Source: G963663365 sp963663365
Lineage (GTDB): Bacteria; Hinthialibacterota; Hinthialibacteria; Hinthialibacterales; G963663365
Length of the DNA: 64,000 nucleotides
Direction: 5' to 3'
Assembly (NCBI GenBank): GCA_963663365.2
Contig: CAXXIH010000008.1
Span: 372,001 to 436,000, forward strand
This document shows, piece by piece, positions 17,889-26,964 of the stretch (its first letter is position 1; every line of letters starts with the position of its first letter). Below the pieces are notes generated by a model. The model made no database searches, was not told where the DNA came from, and saw only the letters and a list, made by a program, of their open reading frames with translations. The position numbers and the translations under genes were made by a program.

Positions 17889-18468
17889 CCTGTCTCCTCC
17901 TTATGCAATTTCTGAATCAAATATATGTCATTATTTTCAAATCCTGCATAATTTTAAAACACTAGATAATTGACGCATCGTGGATTCAGTTTTTGCTTCG
18001 TCGGTCTAGGTGCTCAAATTAATTGTTCTAATCAGCTGAATTTGTTCCTCTTTCACGATGCTGCTCCTGTTCATAATTTGCTTTGACTTTCATCTTTTTC
18101 GATTTACGATGTCGAATCCAGCATTTATAGTTTATCTCCCCCAAACACCCTGTCAACATATATCTATTTGATTTTGTTAGAGTTACATATCCATGTAGGC
18201 GTACTTGCACTTTCATGTATGTGTACTCGCACTTCCATGTATGTGTACTCGCACTTCCATGTATGTGTAGTCACACTTCCGTGTGAAGTGCATACCCTTT
18301 TTCAGGTTCCTCCAGAACTTCCTTGATATTTACTCCTCAATCTGCTTATTTGGATTGATTTATCGATCGCCTATTTCTTTATATCAGTCTCTAAAATGCT
18401 TAAATCTTAAGTGCTTCAAGTTCGCGATTGTATTTCGCATAGTAAATATGGTTGGAAAGGAGCATTAA
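17889..18468. promoter_or_regulatory. Divergent intergenic region with tandem repeats
   Basis: A 580-base AT-rich region separates the minus operon from the + strand genes and must hold both promoters. It contains four 22-base tandem repeats (listed separately). The + strand gene start is preceded by GGAAAGGAGC. The placement between divergent operons, beside replication-type genes, would suit a replication origin or an autoregulated operator region. Confidence 0.5.
18192..18279 (+). repeat. Four 22-bp tandem direct repeats (iteron-like)
   Basis: Units at 18192-18213, 18214-18235, 18236-18257 and 18258-18279 follow each other with no spacer. The consensus starts CATGTATGTGTACTCG and ends CACTTC. 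Units 2 and 3 are identical, unit 1 has four differences and unit 4 has three. A 22-bp period equals two helical turns, as in replication iterons or cooperative repressor sites. Each unit holds an inverted GTG...CAC pair. A minus-strand 62-residue frame crosses the first unit but lacks support. Confidence 0.75.
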
Positions 18469-19728
18469 ATGAACAATTTGGATACAAACACGCTTGATCC
18501 TTTACTGAAGGAATATTGGGAAAGAGCGGGATCTCCACCCATCAATCCCCTTGGAAACATGCTCACTTTTACAAGAGGTGCCTATACAGACGTTTTGCGT
18601 GGCAGGACCAAGAATTCCCACCGCATAAATGTTCTTTCACTGTGGCATGCTCTTGGTCTTGATTTTTCTGAATTGAACAAATACTTGTCAACAAATAAGC
18701 ACCCGACACTGTGTTTCGGCGATGCTGATGCGATATACTCGGTATTGAACAAACTTGATTACCGGGAAATGGCACCAATATTTACTAGGGGCTTGCATAT
18801 GCCTCTTGTTTACTGCATCTTGGAGTTTCAGGCGAAAAACACCCTTTCTGTAAGCAGCCGTCTCGGCCATCCTTTTCGCACGAGTGCTCAGAACCGGCTT
18901 TATGACGTATCGCGCCTAGGCAGCATTGATCCTGATACGGAAGCATTTCATTGGAAATTACGATCATTAATCCGTGAAAAGCGGGAAAAAGATTTTTTTG
19001 CAAGGATGGCTAAAGGCTACGTATCTGATCACATTGTGTGCATTTACGACATCATCGATTATTTACAGGCAGCTGGCCGCGCTGAGAATTCTGAGGCCCA
19101 AAATTTTTCGGAATCGGACTTATCTAGCCGCGATAGTAATTCACCTCAGAATATTGATCCTAAAGACTCAGCTTTGTCACATTGCTGTAAAGCTTTGGCA
19201 GTCTTGGATTCGTTTGATAATTTTCGACTCTATATCACACGCATTAGTTCTTACTTTCAATTCTACATTCAAAAAGATATTGATGACGATCAGATTGCAA
19301 ACTCAGACAAAATACGGCGCAAGTCATTTTTCATTGGTAGACACGTACACAAATCAGACTCCATGCAGCAATACGATAGCCTGCTCAGAGATATTGGTTA
19401 TCCGGTCAATCAAAATTGCCTATATCCTCAGCAGGTTCACGGGTTCGTGTCGCATAATGATAACGTTCGGAAGTTCTTTGCCGGTGAATTCAATCGATTG
19501 AAATCCAATTTGATTGTCGACGGATCTACACCCGAAGGTAGCGCTGAAATCAAACAGTTGATTTCAGCGCTACTCCTTGAAATCCTTAAAATACCGCAAG
19601 AAGTGATTGATAGAGGGATATTAGAGTATAAACATTCGGATTTATTCAAAACTGCTCATAATAAATACGATGCCGCAAATAAATCGCAAGATACGAAAAG
19701 TTCTCCGAAAATCGATATTCAATCATAG
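18469..19728 (+). CDS. Hypothetical protein with a possible N-terminal HTH
   Basis: A 419-residue soluble protein behind GGAAAGGAGC. Residues about 27-72 (FTRGAYTDVLRGRTKNSH, then WHALGLDFSEL) have the spacing of an XRE-like helix-turn-helix, including the L-x-G-x recognition turn. The middle is helical with RSLIREKREKDFF. A serine/asparagine-rich linker lies near 205-225, followed by a C-terminal helical domain. Being the first gene after the 22-bp repeats makes a repeat-binding regulator or initiator plausible, but this is inference. No database family recognised. Confidence 0.5.
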   Translation: MNNLDTNTLDPLLKEYWERAGSPPINPLGNMLTFTRGAYTDVLRGRTKNSHRINVLSLWHALGLDFSELNKYLSTNKHPTLCFGDADAIYSVLNKLDYREMAPIFTRGLHMPLVYCILEFQAKNTLSVSSRLGHPFRTSAQNRLYDVSRLGSIDPDTEAFHWKLRSLIREKREKDFFARMAKGYVSDHIVCIYDIIDYLQAAGRAENSEAQNFSESDLSSRDSNSPQNIDPKDSALSHCCKALAVLDSFDNFRLYITRISSYFQFYIQKDIDDDQIANSDKIRRKSFFIGRHVHKSDSMQQYDSLLRDIGYPVNQNCLYPQQVHGFVSHNDNVRKFFAGEFNRLKSNLIVDGSTPEGSAEIKQLISALLLEILKIPQEVIDRGILEYKHSDLFKTAHNKYDAANKSQDTKSSPKIDIQS

Positions 19729-19815
19729 ACCTTAAGGCTCTGACGAACAATTTGGCATAAACGAATATCCGTTTAAAAGAACTACCCTTTCTGGTTTTTG
19801 AGCAGGCGAATTTTC

Positions 19816-20826
19816 ATGACAAAACCAAGCGTTAGAATATACAATTACGGTCCGCACAAAACATATCCTTCATTGGATAATGCCTCGGAAGACATCCGGT
19901 CATCATGTTTAGACACTACAGACATCAAGGTGCTAGCCGATAAAGGAATCGAACTGATTGGAAAAGAAGACTCCCTCATCTCGAGTGATCGAATTGAGTC
20001 ATATTCCAGACTCAAAAAACTTCGTGTTCTGCTTCTTGACGCAGACTCATATTGGATCAAAGAAGGCTTTCGAGAACTCGACAATGTTTCCGTTAGAGAC
20101 GAATATATACGAGATATTAAGGCCTCCCACCGGTTCATTTCCAGCACTGTTACAAAGTTTGTGCAAAACCACTTCAATTCAAAAAGCGGGCTCAGGTTGT
20201 ACTACGACGAGCCGCTATGGCGATTTATTATGACCGATAATGCATGTTTTGTGTCGGCCTACGGTGCCCATAAAGTCCGATCTCCTCTTCAATACCCTGT
20301 TCTTCGTTACGACAACCGGAAGGATTCTCTCTATTTGAGTTTCAAACAGCATTTCAACTGGTTATGGCATCGGCATTCAAAGCCGGATCCACATATGCAG
20401 GAAGTGATAGATTTTCGCATTTCAGCAGGAGGTATTGTTTTCTCGGATACGAATCAAGGTCGCTATTATGCGCTTGTTCATTCTGAAAGAGGCTGGGCTA
20501 TCGCAAAAGGTCATAAGATTATCTCAGACTTAAATGTCGAAGAGACCGCGATCAGAGAAATGACTGAAGAGATTGGGTTGCCTGACAATCAGTTGAAATT
20601 AGTGGAAATGCTTGGATGTTCCACCGATACTTTTCATTCAGACGATGAAAAAGTTGTCTATCTTTACACAGCGAAGTATTGCGCTGAAGAACTACCGGTT
20701 CTGCGGACAGACTCCAAGCATGATTATTCTAAATGGTTTCATGTGAATGATGATCCACCAGTTCTTTATCTTGCTTATCAACGACCGGTTCTTGAACAGT
20801 TTTTGAAAGTTGCACGGTTAGAATAG
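19816..20826 (+). CDS. Nudix hydrolase-domain protein with an N-terminal sensor-like domain
   Basis: From the ATG at 19816 the protein is 336 residues; an upstream TTG at 19798 is less likely. Residues about 110-195 (LRLYYDEPLWRFIMTDNACF, then FKQHFNWLWHRH) resemble a PLD-like/DUF5919-type domain found beside HTH regulators. Residues 200-330 are a Nudix domain with the signature REMTEEIGL preceded by AKGHK. There is one extra residue between the glycine and REMTEE, and Asp replaces the first Glu of the box. Nudix enzymes hydrolyse nucleoside diphosphate derivatives, and the GH start of the box recalls diadenosine polyphosphate hydrolases. Substrate unknown. Confidence 0.7.
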   Translation: MTKPSVRIYNYGPHKTYPSLDNASEDIRSSCLDTTDIKVLADKGIELIGKEDSLISSDRIESYSRLKKLRVLLLDADSYWIKEGFRELDNVSVRDEYIRDIKASHRFISSTVTKFVQNHFNSKSGLRLYYDEPLWRFIMTDNACFVSAYGAHKVRSPLQYPVLRYDNRKDSLYLSFKQHFNWLWHRHSKPDPHMQEVIDFRISAGGIVFSDTNQGRYYALVHSERGWAIAKGHKIISDLNVEETAIREMTEEIGLPDNQLKLVEMLGCSTDTFHSDDEKVVYLYTAKYCAEELPVLRTDSKHDYSKWFHVNDDPPVLYLAYQRPVLEQFLKVARLE

Positions 20827-21040
20827 AGCCGGATTTTTGTCCTTGGAATCACAATTTCTTTCTGACTTTTCCCGCCACCATTCTGTAATCGTGAATGAGC
20901 CCCGCAAGAGAAATGTTCGCTCTTCCGTATCTGGGTCGATATTTAAAATCATGGAATACAGGTAGTGTTGGTACTTATAAACTTTTCGGAATAGCCGGTC
21001 TACGAAAGTTTTTAATAGAAGCATACGTTGCTTGTGGAAC

Positions 21041-22306
21041 ATGGTGGTGCAATCGTCCGATGCAGCTGCAAGTAAAACAGAATCTTATTTTGAAGCCGCC
21101 CGCCGACGCGGGATAAGGTTGATTGCCAACGGCGACTTCCTCGATGAAGAGCGCCTTGACGATTCCGGCCGGGCGTTGGTTCTTTCGGAGATTTTCGCCC
21201 GCAATGTCCGGTCTGCCGAAATTAAGGCTTTGGCCGAACATTTAGCTCCGATACTCGACCGCGTGGCCACCGCGCAAGCCGGTAGCGGACTTATTTACGG
21301 CCCGACAGGGGCCGGCAAGACCGTAAGCGCTATCCATGTACTTTCGACACTTAAAGCAATGGCTAAGCGCGAACATGTTTTCTTCGATTATTTTTATATC
21401 GATTGTCTGGGGCGAACCACGTGCTTTGCAGCACTAAACCGCATTGCTGTTGCTCTGGATGCCAGCCGCAGCTACGGCAAAGGAGTTCCAACAGATTGGA
21501 TCATTGCCCGGATACGGGACAGTCTGAAAGCCCGCAGGGGCACTTGCCTGTTCGTGTTTGACGAAATCGACAACATTTCCACCGAACGCTCATTCTTAAT
21601 GAATTTTCTGATCAAGTCGCTTCCGCGTATGGTGCCGGTGCGCCTCGCCTATCTTTTTCTAACCAATGATTCTTCGTGGGAACACTCGCTGGACGCCCGC
21701 ACGCTTTCCTGTTTTCGAAAGAACGATTTTATTTTCTCGCCCTATAACGCAAGCGAGATACTGGAAATCCTCAATCTGCGGGTGGAAAAGGCGCTGGTTA
21801 CGGAAAGAGTGGACGATGGGGCCTTATCGCTTATTGCCGCCTATGCTGCCAGAGATTCCGGGGACGCCAGAAAAGCCGTGGCACTTTTGGCTAAATCAGC
21901 ATCTATTGCCGACCGCCGTGGCGAACGATTGACAACAACCATCGTAGAGGAGGCTGAAGCCATTCTCGAAACGGAAAAGACTGTAGCCATCGCCCAGGCG
22001 CTGCCTCTCCAGCAGCAATTGACGCTGATCGCCTGTTACACGCTGCTCTTGAATCGGAAGACACGCGTATGTTCACGTGATGTATATGACTTCTATGCAA
22101 AGATCGCCAAGGAGTTCGGCGTACGCGCTCTCTCGCAACGCCGGATCAGCGATGCGCTATCGAGCCTGGATTTGTATGCTCTAATCGACGCGCGCCTGGT
22201 CAGCCGGGGACGATATGGTAAGACACGGCTAATTGGCCTGGCTTCCAATCAGGATTTAGCGCAGCAAACATTGCAGCACCTCCAAAAGGTTGTGGGGTGC
22301 CGTTAG
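21041..22306 (+). CDS. Orc1/Cdc6-type AAA+ ATPase
   Basis: A 421-residue AAA+ protein. The Walker A is GPTGAGKT (about 87-94), the Walker B is CLFVFDEIDN (about 168-177), and a sensor-like segment reads YLFLTNDSSW. The lid region contains DSGDARKAVALL, the sensor-2 arginine motif typical of Cdc6/Orc1, and the C-terminal 90 residues look like a winged helix (RVCSRDVYDFYAKIAKEFG, then RRISDALSSLDLYALIDARL). This is the archaeal replication initiator architecture, also seen on mobile elements in some bacteria. An upstream TTG at 21032 is an alternative start. Its stop overlaps the convergent gene by four bases. Confidence 0.8.
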   Translation: MVVQSSDAAASKTESYFEAARRRGIRLIANGDFLDEERLDDSGRALVLSEIFARNVRSAEIKALAEHLAPILDRVATAQAGSGLIYGPTGAGKTVSAIHVLSTLKAMAKREHVFFDYFYIDCLGRTTCFAALNRIAVALDASRSYGKGVPTDWIIARIRDSLKARRGTCLFVFDEIDNISTERSFLMNFLIKSLPRMVPVRLAYLFLTNDSSWEHSLDARTLSCFRKNDFIFSPYNASEILEILNLRVEKALVTERVDDGALSLIAAYAARDSGDARKAVALLAKSASIADRRGERLTTTIVEEAEAILETEKTVAIAQALPLQQQLTLIACYTLLLNRKTRVCSRDVYDFYAKIAKEFGVRALSQRRISDALSSLDLYALIDARLVSRGRYGKTRLIGLASNQDLAQQTLQHLQKVVGCR

Positions 22307-23772
22307 GCGGCCTTTTCCCCAATAGCCTTAAGTGTGTTCTGAATTGAGTTATGCAATTTCTGTTCGATAGAAGATGCAGTGCGGATCAAGTATTGGGCAT
22401 TCTTTTCGCCCTTAACGGCTTGGAGGATGGCTTTTTGTGCGGTAGCCGCATCCCCGTCCAGGATCGCCCGGGCGCAGGCGCCCACGGAAAGCGTGATCCC
22501 TTGGAGAGCCTTCTCGGCGTTCTCGGTGAGCTTCTTCAACACTTTCTCGAGATCGGACTCCTCACGAATCCGTTTCACGGCCTTTACCGCCGCTGTCCCC
22601 TGCCCTCGTGGCACCAATGACAAGTCGGCAATTGTTTTGCGCAGAACTTGCAGTTGTCCTTGTTGCATGGCCTGGTCGAGTGTTTTGATATCTTCGATCT
22701 TCTTGAGCAGTTTATGTTCACTGTCACTGATTTGCTTTAAAACTCTTGCCATGGCATCGCGGCCTTCCGGCGATTTCATCAATTCCGGCAGATGCCGGCG
22801 GAGCTGCTGGAATTTTTCGAGCGTATCCGCATCTTCCACCAGCAGACCGGAGATCTTCTTACCAATTTCTTCCGATTCATTCTTGGTCTGTTGTTCCTCC
22901 GGGGCCGCATTCGAGAAGTATGCGGCCACTGAAGCCCCTTTCCAAGACGGCATGTTTTTCGGCAAGAACGAGTAGAGAACCGTACATGTCGATAACAATA
23001 ACGCCAACGAAAGGAACGCGGCAATGATCGGTACACTGATTGTGAGCCAATCGAAAAGACTCGGAGAGAATCCGCGCATTGCCGAGTAGATGAGCAAGAA
23101 GGCAACCGAGCCGGAGACGCCATTACTAACACCAAACTGGATTAGGGTTCTATAGAGGAGGATGCCCAGTACACCCAGCAGGATGGCGACAGCGATGACG
23201 CCTAAATCCGCAATTCGAAAGTTCATACGCTGACCGGTCACGGCCAAGGCAATAGCCAAAATAATCCCCAAAGCATTGATTAGGATTCTTCCGCCGCTGC
23301 CCTTGAAACGTTCACCCAACACGGATCGCGTGACACCCAGAAACAGGAAGAGATACAGCACAAAATCGACGAAAGGGGCGTATTGCTGATAGAGTTCGGG
23401 GAACCGGGAGGCACCGAGAGGGTCGAGTATAATCGAGATCACATTCGTCTCGGCGCTTATCCCGGGCCTGATGGGTCCTGTCCATGCTTGGGCGAATTGG
23501 ATCGGCATAGATGCTTCAAGTCGTTCTGGTTTATAAAATTTTCGATCTGTATATTTTTTAAGGTCATGCCGCCCGGTAGTAAATTTCTTGTGGAAACGGT
23601 CCAAACTCGTGGCGGGTTCTTCCCGCGCCGGTTGATGTTGAAAAAAATAGCGTAGCTCCCGCTGCCTCAAACCAATGCAGCGTTTTCTTATATATTCTTT
23701 TTCAATTACGCAACAGTGGTGAAGTGAAGAAAGAGTTTTCGGCCTCTGGCTTGTTAAGTCTCCATCGGACAT
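22303..23772 (-). CDS. Multi-spanning membrane protein with a coiled-coil C-terminus
   Basis: The frame encodes 489 residues, but neither the start at 23772 nor the internal ATG at 23508 has a strong ribosome binding site. The first 88 residues are basic and unlike the rest, so the shorter form may be correct. In full-length numbering, six hydrophobic segments lie between about 130 and 285 (for example FVDFVLYLFLFLGV, ALGIILAIALAV, VIAVAILLGVLGILL). A roughly 190-residue helical tail with heptad-like repeats follows (EEIGKKISGLL, EKFQQLRRHL, KIEDIKTLDQAM). It could be a channel-like component of a DNA transfer apparatus given the neighbouring HerA-like ATPase, but this is inference. Confidence 0.55.
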   Translation of the reverse strand: MSDGDLTSQRPKTLSSLHHCCVIEKEYIRKRCIGLRQRELRYFFQHQPAREEPATSLDRFHKKFTTGRHDLKKYTDRKFYKPERLEASMPIQFAQAWTGPIRPGISAETNVISIILDPLGASRFPELYQQYAPFVDFVLYLFLFLGVTRSVLGERFKGSGGRILINALGIILAIALAVTGQRMNFRIADLGVIAVAILLGVLGILLYRTLIQFGVSNGVSGSVAFLLIYSAMRGFSPSLFDWLTISVPIIAAFLSLALLLSTCTVLYSFLPKNMPSWKGASVAAYFSNAAPEEQQTKNESEEIGKKISGLLVEDADTLEKFQQLRRHLPELMKSPEGRDAMARVLKQISDSEHKLLKKIEDIKTLDQAMQQGQLQVLRKTIADLSLVPRGQGTAAVKAVKRIREESDLEKVLKKLTENAEKALQGITLSVGACARAILDGDAATAQKAILQAVKGEKNAQYLIRTASSIEQKLHNSIQNTLKAIGEKAA

Positions 23773-23849
23773 TTACAACCAGGTGCGTCCTTAAAAGCGG
23801 GATCGAAAACTTTATATAGAGGGAGTTACTTACCCCCAAGTAGTGACAG

Positions 23850-24362
23850 GTGATACGAATCGAAAATCGACATACGGATAAACCAATCCCATGGTATATG
23901 CAAATTCCCTTCCCCGATTCCGATGCCGCAGCTCCGGGAAATCTTTCCCGTTACGAATCAGAACTTCCGGATCCCGCCACGGCCATTGGGGAGGAACGTC
24001 TGTGTCAATCTAACCGTGTGCTGAATCATATTGCCAAGGCGATTGTCACCCGCACAGCCATCGAGCGGTCACACACACGGGAACGCGACGCCGAGACACA
24101 CAATGTCCGGGAGATGCTCCTCGCATTCTCGGACGAACCATTCGGATTCAATAAAAGCCGTGACTCGATGCGTTTTGGGTTGGAACAAAGCCTGATGGGA
24201 TTAGCACGCGAGAGCCGCGAGGCCGAGAAGGCTTTCTGGGGTGAAATTTGGACCGTTTCCACGGAGCTGCTCAAAACCATGGAAGAGCATGAAAGATTTG
24301 AACGCCGGTCTCAGATGATTGGCACTGAGCCTGCTCAAAAAATGCCGGCGCGAATTCCGTGA
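23850..24362 (+). CDS. Hypothetical protein upstream of the HerA-like ATPase
   Basis: A 170-residue soluble protein starting at a GTG. The N-terminus is proline-rich (PIPWYMQIPFPDSDAAAPG). The rest is long charged helices (NHIAKAIVTRTAIERSHTRE, ESREAEKAFWGEIW), suggesting a coiled-coil or helical adaptor. It ends just before the ribosome binding site of the ATPase gene, so the two are probably co-translated and may act together. No family recognised. Confidence 0.5.
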   Translation: MIRIENRHTDKPIPWYMQIPFPDSDAAAPGNLSRYESELPDPATAIGEERLCQSNRVLNHIAKAIVTRTAIERSHTRERDAETHNVREMLLAFSDEPFGFNKSRDSMRFGLEQSLMGLARESREAEKAFWGEIWTVSTELLKTMEEHERFERRSQMIGTEPAQKMPARIP

Positions 24363-24490
24363 GGTGATGCTTCATTATCGATGAGAAAATTCTGCAACGG
24401 CTAAAGCCGATTTATGGCGAACGCATCGACCGCCTGTACAGAGCCTGGCTTCTGGAAGACGCTGATGGCCGTAAAGAGATCGAACTGGTA

Positions 24491-26386
24491 GTGCACCAAA
24501 TGTATTTGGATTCGATCCGTAGCGGCGTTGACGACGACGCAATTCTGTTCCGGCCTCCTCCGTTAGAGGTTGCCAAGGGCGAGTATCCCATGGGAACGAT
24601 TTTATACAATAAAGAAAAGCGCGGAATCTTCGGCATTCGCGAAAGCGAAATGATCCAGCACGCGGCGGTTTTTGGAAGATCAGGATCTGGGAAAACCAAT
24701 TCGGTCTATGTCCTGATCGGCAACCTGCTAAAAAACAATAAACCCTTTTTGATTTTCGACTGGAAAAGAAATTATCGCGCCTTGATTTCAGAACCATCTG
24801 ATAGACGCATTAATATTTACACCGTGGGCCGGTCTTTGTCTCCTTTATGCTTCAATCCTTTGATTCCCCCGCCCGGCACAGAGCCGACGGCGTGGTTGAA
24901 AAAACTGATCGAAATCATTGCCAAGGCCACGTTTGTGGGCGACGGTGTTGGATTTCTCCTGCAGCAAGGCACCGATAAACTCTATCGCCAGTGCGGCGTC
25001 TATGCCGGAAGCGTTAAACGCTATCCGACAATGGCGGATTTATTGAAGGTTATGCAGGAGATGTCGGTCAAAGGCCGCGCCGCGAATTGGATGGCGTCGA
25101 CACAACGCGCCTTGGCCGCGTTATGTTTTGGCGCCATGGGCGATGTTTTGAATACACAGTCCAATACCAGTCTTGCAGAGTTGCTCGAAAAGAATGTGGT
25201 TCTCGAACTGGATTCATTGACATCAACCGATAAGGTCTTCTTTATCGAATCGCTTTTACTTTGGATTCACCACTACCGCTTAACGCAACAAGGACAGCGT
25301 GACAAATTTAAACATGCGATCATTCTTGAAGAGGCGCACCACATAATTGCCAAACAACAAACCGGTTCTCAGGAAACGATCACGGATCTCTTACTCAGAG
25401 AAATCCGGGAACTGGGTGAAGCAATCATTCTAATCGATCAGCATCCGTCACAAATTTCTTTGCCGGCGCTCGGAAATACATATACTACCTTGACCTTAAA
25501 TCTTAAGTCGCGCGAAGACGTTAATGCTGCTTCATCGTATTTGCTTTTCAAAGATGACGATAAACGCAAGTTGGGTCAGTTGGAAGTAGGCCAGGCGGTT
25601 GTGAAACTGCAGGGCCGTTGGACCCAACCGTTTTTGATCGAAGTGCCGCACATCCAACTCAAACACAAAGTTGTCACCGATGAAGAAATACGCCTGCACA
25701 TGCAAGGCGGTTCCGGGGATTCCATACGGAAACAACCTTCACAGACCGTTTCCGCAGAGATTCCACACGATTCAGGTCCCGGAAAGAAAGAGGTGGAAAC
25801 AGCTCTTAGCGATATCGAAAAAGCATTTCTGAAGGACGTTCAATTACAGCCACTTTCAGGAGTTGTTGAACGTTATAAGCGATTATCGTTGAGCCGGAGA
25901 AAAGGAAACGAGATCAAAGAAAATCTTTGTAGACGGAAGATGATCAAACCGGTCGAAATCTCCACCTCGACCGGAAAGGTGGTTCTCTTGGAATGTATGG
26001 ACTTACGCCAACGGCGAATCAAGGGACAACCTTATTGCATTCAGCGCAATCCGGGCGTCGTCCATGAATACTGGCGGGAAAAGATCGCCGCCCACTATCA
26101 GAAGCATGGCTTTGAGGTTACCCGCGAAAAGAAAATTCCCGGCGACGGGTACATCGATCTCTTTGTCCAGAAGGGGCAAGTTTCGATTGCCATTGAAATA
26201 GAAACCGGCAAGTCGGAAATCAAACACAACATTACCAAAGCACTCCAGGCGGGGTATTCCCACATTCGCGTACTCGGAACCGGCCGAAACGCCGTTCAAA
26301 AGATTCAGGCTGCCGTATCGAGTCTGGAACCGGCAGACGCGGACCGCGTTACAGTAGGCGTCTGCGCCGGGGAAATCTCACAGTAA
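24491..26386 (+). CDS. HerA/VirB4-like DNA-translocating ATPase with a C-terminal nuclease-like domain
   Basis: From the GTG at 24491 the protein is 631 residues. The Walker A is GRSGSGKT (62-69), the Walker B is AIILEEAHH (about 275), and DQHPSQISLPAL forms the sensor/arginine-finger region. This matches the HerA/DUF87/coupling-ATPase group. The last 120 residues resemble a PD-(D/E)xK nuclease fold: EKIPGDGYIDLF-type Asp, then IAIEIETGKS with Glu-x-Glu and a following Lys. Such ATPases pump DNA in resection, defence or conjugation. The same frame is open and coding-like back to about 24366 without a standard start codon, so the true N-terminus may be up to 40 residues longer. Confidence 0.75.
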   Translation: MHQMYLDSIRSGVDDDAILFRPPPLEVAKGEYPMGTILYNKEKRGIFGIRESEMIQHAAVFGRSGSGKTNSVYVLIGNLLKNNKPFLIFDWKRNYRALISEPSDRRINIYTVGRSLSPLCFNPLIPPPGTEPTAWLKKLIEIIAKATFVGDGVGFLLQQGTDKLYRQCGVYAGSVKRYPTMADLLKVMQEMSVKGRAANWMASTQRALAALCFGAMGDVLNTQSNTSLAELLEKNVVLELDSLTSTDKVFFIESLLLWIHHYRLTQQGQRDKFKHAIILEEAHHIIAKQQTGSQETITDLLLREIRELGEAIILIDQHPSQISLPALGNTYTTLTLNLKSREDVNAASSYLLFKDDDKRKLGQLEVGQAVVKLQGRWTQPFLIEVPHIQLKHKVVTDEEIRLHMQGGSGDSIRKQPSQTVSAEIPHDSGPGKKEVETALSDIEKAFLKDVQLQPLSGVVERYKRLSLSRRKGNEIKENLCRRKMIKPVEISTSTGKVVLLECMDLRQRRIKGQPYCIQRNPGVVHEYWREKIAAHYQKHGFEVTREKKIPGDGYIDLFVQKGQVSIAIEIETGKSEIKHNITKALQAGYSHIRVLGTGRNAVQKIQAAVSSLEPADADRVTVGVCAGEISQ

Positions 26387-26469
26387 TTACATTAGCAACT
26401 CACAAATCCCACTCCTCATAGGAGAACATCCACTGCGCTGTCGAAAGAAAGTCTCCTTTAAAGCGCTGC

Positions 26470-26680
26470 CGTCCAACCAGGACGCCGGGATGAATACAAG
26501 AGGCGCAACGCCTCTTGGAAGCGATTCCGGTCTGTACAACGCCTCTCCCCGCAATAGGGGACGTAGAAGAGGCGGTTGCAGTAGTTGGAACTCCGTTCTT
26601 CCCGATTCAAGGAATCAACCGAAACAGTTTACCAAACACCGTACGTCTCGCCTGGTTCATAGTGACCAGCCGAGCCGTAC
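26470..26680 (+). ncRNA. Candidate structured leader or small RNA
   Basis: The 318-base gap after the ATPase gene holds several stem-loops in a row: 26470-26484 (CGTCC/GGACG), 26498-26516 (AAGAGGCG/CGCCTCTT, 3-base loop), 26540-26574 (CGCCTCT/AGAGGCG enclosing CCCC/GGGG), 26604-26616 (GATTC/GAATC) and 26641-26680 (GTACG..CTCG/CGAG..CGTAC with an inner CTGGT/ACCAG stem). The 5' arm of the second stem can also pair with the 5' arm of the third, so two exclusive folds exist. The AGGAGGTGA ribosome binding site of the next gene follows. No known riboswitch class matched by eye. Confidence 0.4.
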
Positions 26681-26704
26681 AAGCAAATTCAGGAGGTGAT
26701 CCAG

Positions 26705-26953
26705 ATGATCGATTTCAACAAACCAAAGAGCCGCAGACTGACCACGGTCATTACCTGCGGTGTACAGAGTCTGCTCAGTGAAGCAGAGATACAGAAGGCC
26801 ATCGCCGCACTTCAAAAGGAGCGAACCGTTCCCGATCCGGACAATCCGGGTTTATGGCGAACTCAGATCGGTTTGCACACGATTTGGGGCGTTCTCGATG
26901 AAGGTGCGGGAGTTGATGGAGAAGACATTTTGACCGTGCTTCTGTTATGTTGA
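26705..26953 (+). pseudogene. Small plasmid-type gene whose last codons are displaced by the RIT element
   Basis: The ATG at 26705 follows AGGAGGTGATCCAG. The frame as it stands encodes 82 residues ending DILTVLLLC, where the last two codons come from the inserted element. Joining the sequence before the element (ending CTTCTG at 26939-26944) to that after it (CCAAATGATTACTGA from 30464) restores an ending of DILTVLLPNDY plus stop. The body (VITCGVQSLLSEAEIQKAI, then GLWRTQIGLHTIWGVLDEG) resembles DUF960-like small proteins of plasmids and conjugative elements. Function unknown. The truncation is minor and the protein might still work. Confidence 0.6.
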
Positions 26954-26964
26954 GCTCAACATAA

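Noticed and set aside
18028..18216. A 62-residue minus-strand frame overlapping the first 22-bp repeat
   Set aside because: No ribosome binding site or motif; basic low-information sequence. More likely non-coding regulatory DNA.
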